This document shows, piece after piece, positions 15,291-16,259 of a stretch of 16,259 bases of DNA; position 1 is the first letter of the stretch, and the number at the start of each line of letters is the position of its first letter. Origin of the DNA: Candidatus Poseidonia alphae (GTDB lineage: Archaea > Thermoplasmatota > Poseidoniia > Poseidoniales > Poseidoniaceae); the NCBI GenBank assembly GCA_002505405.1, contig DAVD01000008.1, positions 1 through 16,259 on the forward strand, written 5' to 3'. A model generated the notes under the pieces. The model was not told the origin of the DNA. It did no database searches and saw only the letters and a program-made list of their open reading frames with translations. The translations under genes were made by a program, and so were the position numbers.

Positions 15291-15631
15291 CCTGAATAGA
15301 ACCGTCATACTGAAAGCACGCCATCCGTGAGTAAAAGTTGGAAGTTATGCTTCAAGGGCACCCACTTTTTGCACCAATTGTTCAGCACCCACGGCCATGT
15401 CCCGAACGAGAAAACGGCCCACTGCTTACCCGTACAAACAAAGGGTAGCGAGTAAACCGACCCACGCAAAGCCCATCGAACTACCATATCCAGTTGGAAG
15501 GGGTTTCGGATAGCCCCATCTAACCCATCCGAATTCAATTCGTTGATGGTTGCAACACCGAACCCTTTCTTCGATGATTGAGTTTATCTCACATAGATAC
15601 TCATAACTATGAACAAATATTGGCTAGTCTC
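15291..15631. other. Gene-poor spacer between tRNA-Asn and the small membrane protein
   Basis: No convincing gene is seen in these 341 bases. A minus-strand frame at 15305-15538 (77 codons, Trp-rich) has no recognisable domain, ribosome-binding site or homologous look, so it is not called. A T-run at 15366-15370 may end the tRNA transcript. A seven-base-pair inverted repeat TTCGGAT...ATCCGAA (15505-15533) encloses a 15-base loop. ATAACTA (15603-15609) lies about 26 bases before the preferred start of the next gene and may be its TATA box. Confidence 0.5.
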
Positions 15632-16171
15632 ATGCGTCTTAGATGGTGTTTGGTTCTAGCACTTTCATTTCTACTGATGACTTCCACTGCACTTGCAGAT
15701 GATGGTGATGATGATGGTGATGATGATGATGATGATGAGAAAATCCTTGGAATTGATGCAGAAGGCCTCGGTGATGTTGCACTTTACTTCCTAATAGCAA
15801 CCCTTTCAATTGCAATTTGGAAGCCATCTTTCAAATGGCTCAGAAAGAACGGTCCAAAACTCTTCAATACTGAACCAAGGCCATTCAAGAAAAAGCTTGG
15901 AGTCTTCAATCGACGATTCATGAAAGTTCATAATTGGCTAGGAGTGATTGCAGCAGTTGTAGGGACTGCTCATGGTTTTGTACTAGAATGGCATTGGACC
16001 TTGTGGGCTGGAATGGCTGGTATCTGGATACTCATCTTCAGTGGTTCGTTAATGCAATGGAAATGGCCACCGAAAGAGTTCAGAAAAGGTGCAAGGATTC
16101 TTCACATGCAAAGGGCTTTGTCAATAATTGCGATTGTGTTATTGTATGTTGGGCATGGAATTGTTGATTGA
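15632..16171 (+). CDS. Small exported membrane protein with poly-Asp stretch and haem-like histidine pairs
   Basis: The start is placed at the ATG at 15632, giving 179 residues. An in-frame TTG at 15578 would add 18 residues ahead of an obvious signal peptide (MRLRWCLVLALSFLLMTSTA, cleavage after ALA), so it is less likely. Directly after cleavage comes DDGDDDGDDDDDDEK, coded by a GAT/GGT repeat. Four hydrophobic segments follow: one at the ALYFLIATLSIAIW region, then around VHNWLGVIAAVVGTAHGF, TLWAGMAGIWILIFSG, and ALSIIAIVLLYVGHGIVD. Histidines fall near the ends of the second helix (14 apart) and fourth helix (17 apart), with another in LEWHW. That resembles bis-His haem ligation in small cytochrome b and ferric-reductase-like membrane domains. 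I do not recognise the exact family. Its codons are more AT-ending than those of the operon genes. Likely role: electron transfer at the membrane, at moderate-to-low confidence. Confidence 0.75.
   Translation: MRLRWCLVLALSFLLMTSTALADDGDDDGDDDDDDEKILGIDAEGLGDVALYFLIATLSIAIWKPSFKWLRKNGPKLFNTEPRPFKKKLGVFNRRFMKVHNWLGVIAAVVGTAHGFVLEWHWTLWAGMAGIWILIFSGSLMQWKWPPKEFRKGARILHMQRALSIIAIVLLYVGHGIVD
15698..15736 (+). repeat. GAT/GGT trinucleotide repeat coding for poly-Asp
   Basis: Thirteen consecutive codons are GAT (eleven) or GGT (two), in the order DDGDDDGDDDDDD. Almost exclusive use of one codon makes this a true DNA microsatellite rather than just an acidic peptide, and it could change length by slippage in steps of three bases without breaking the frame. 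Confidence 0.9.
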
Positions 16172-16198
16172 TTTTCTGTGATTACTTCATCGAAAGTT

Positions 16199-16242
16199 GC
16201 ATGGGATCCCCATTCAACAAACGGGTATCGCATGGGTACCCA
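16199..16242. repeat. Imperfect direct repeat with internal palindromes after the last gene
   Basis: GCATGGGATCCCCA (16199-16212) and GCATGGGTACCCA (16230-16242) are near-copies 31 bases apart, and each is nearly self-complementary. They lie in the 88-base gene-free end of the window. They could be protein-binding sites for a gene beyond the edge, but they are short and may be chance. Confidence 0.3.
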
Positions 16243-16259
16243 CTCATGATACGCCTATA

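Noticed and set aside
15305..15538. A 77-codon minus-strand frame in the spacer after tRNA-Asn
   Set aside because: It has no recognisable domain, signal peptide or ribosome-binding site. It is Trp/Val-rich in a way that looks random, and nothing suggests a decayed copy of a known gene.
15218..15577. An integrated element using tRNA-Asn as attachment site
   Set aside because: No integrase gene and no second copy of the tRNA 3' end were found in the window.
15578..15631. A TTG start giving 18 extra residues to the small membrane protein
   Set aside because: The extra residues are polar and would bury the clear signal peptide. The ATG at 15632 begins directly with a basic n-region and hydrophobic core.

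Overview
The window looks like a piece of a marine planktonic archaeal genome, most likely Marine Group II/III Euryarchaeota (Poseidoniales or relatives). This is inference. It rests on two tRNA genes without encoded CCA ends, AT-rich TATA-like boxes about 26-27 bases upstream of several start codons (a leaderless pattern), a PGF-CTERM-type sorting tail, an archaeal-type TctA/DUF112 membrane protein, and several very large surface proteins with Asp-rich thrombospondin-type-3 repeats. No taxonomic marker such as rRNA or a ribosomal protein is present. No mobile element, CRISPR array or rRNA was seen.

Left part, minus strand (15-3816). Reading with transcription, an HD-domain dNTP triphosphohydrolase-like gene is followed after 45 bases by a tRNA with anticodon CAU. 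Next comes an exported protein with a PGF-CTERM-like archaeosortase tail, and then a membrane protein with an acidic N-terminal tail and a large, probably extracytoplasmic domain of unknown function.

Middle part, plus strand (3917-15174). A divergent promoter region of about 100 bases separates the HD gene from six tightly spaced genes (gaps of 9, 18, 31, 7 and 9 bases) that read as one operon. They encode a membrane-anchored protein with several OB-fold-like modules and a calcium-binding TSP3 tail; a TctA-like membrane transporter; a 1631-residue surface protein with six lamin-tail domains, two intact phospholipase D/nuclease motifs, TSP3 repeats, a transmembrane helix and a cytoplasmic tail; a Bax-inhibitor-1-like membrane protein; a 2-oxoglutarate/Fe(II) dioxygenase; and a thymidine/pyrimidine-nucleoside phosphorylase.

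Right part. A tRNA-Asn(GUU) is followed by about 340 bases without a credible gene. Then comes a small membrane protein with a signal peptide, a poly-aspartate stretch coded by a GAT repeat, and histidines spaced like b-type haem ligands. The last 88 bases hold no gene.

The most interesting reading is that the operon is a surface system for capturing and cutting extracellular nucleic acid (lamin-tail plus OB-fold plus PLD nuclease) linked to membrane transport and to pyrimidine deoxynucleoside salvage (phosphorylase, possibly a thymine hydroxylase-like dioxygenase, and the divergent dNTPase). The domain calls are strong. The joint function is a hypothesis.
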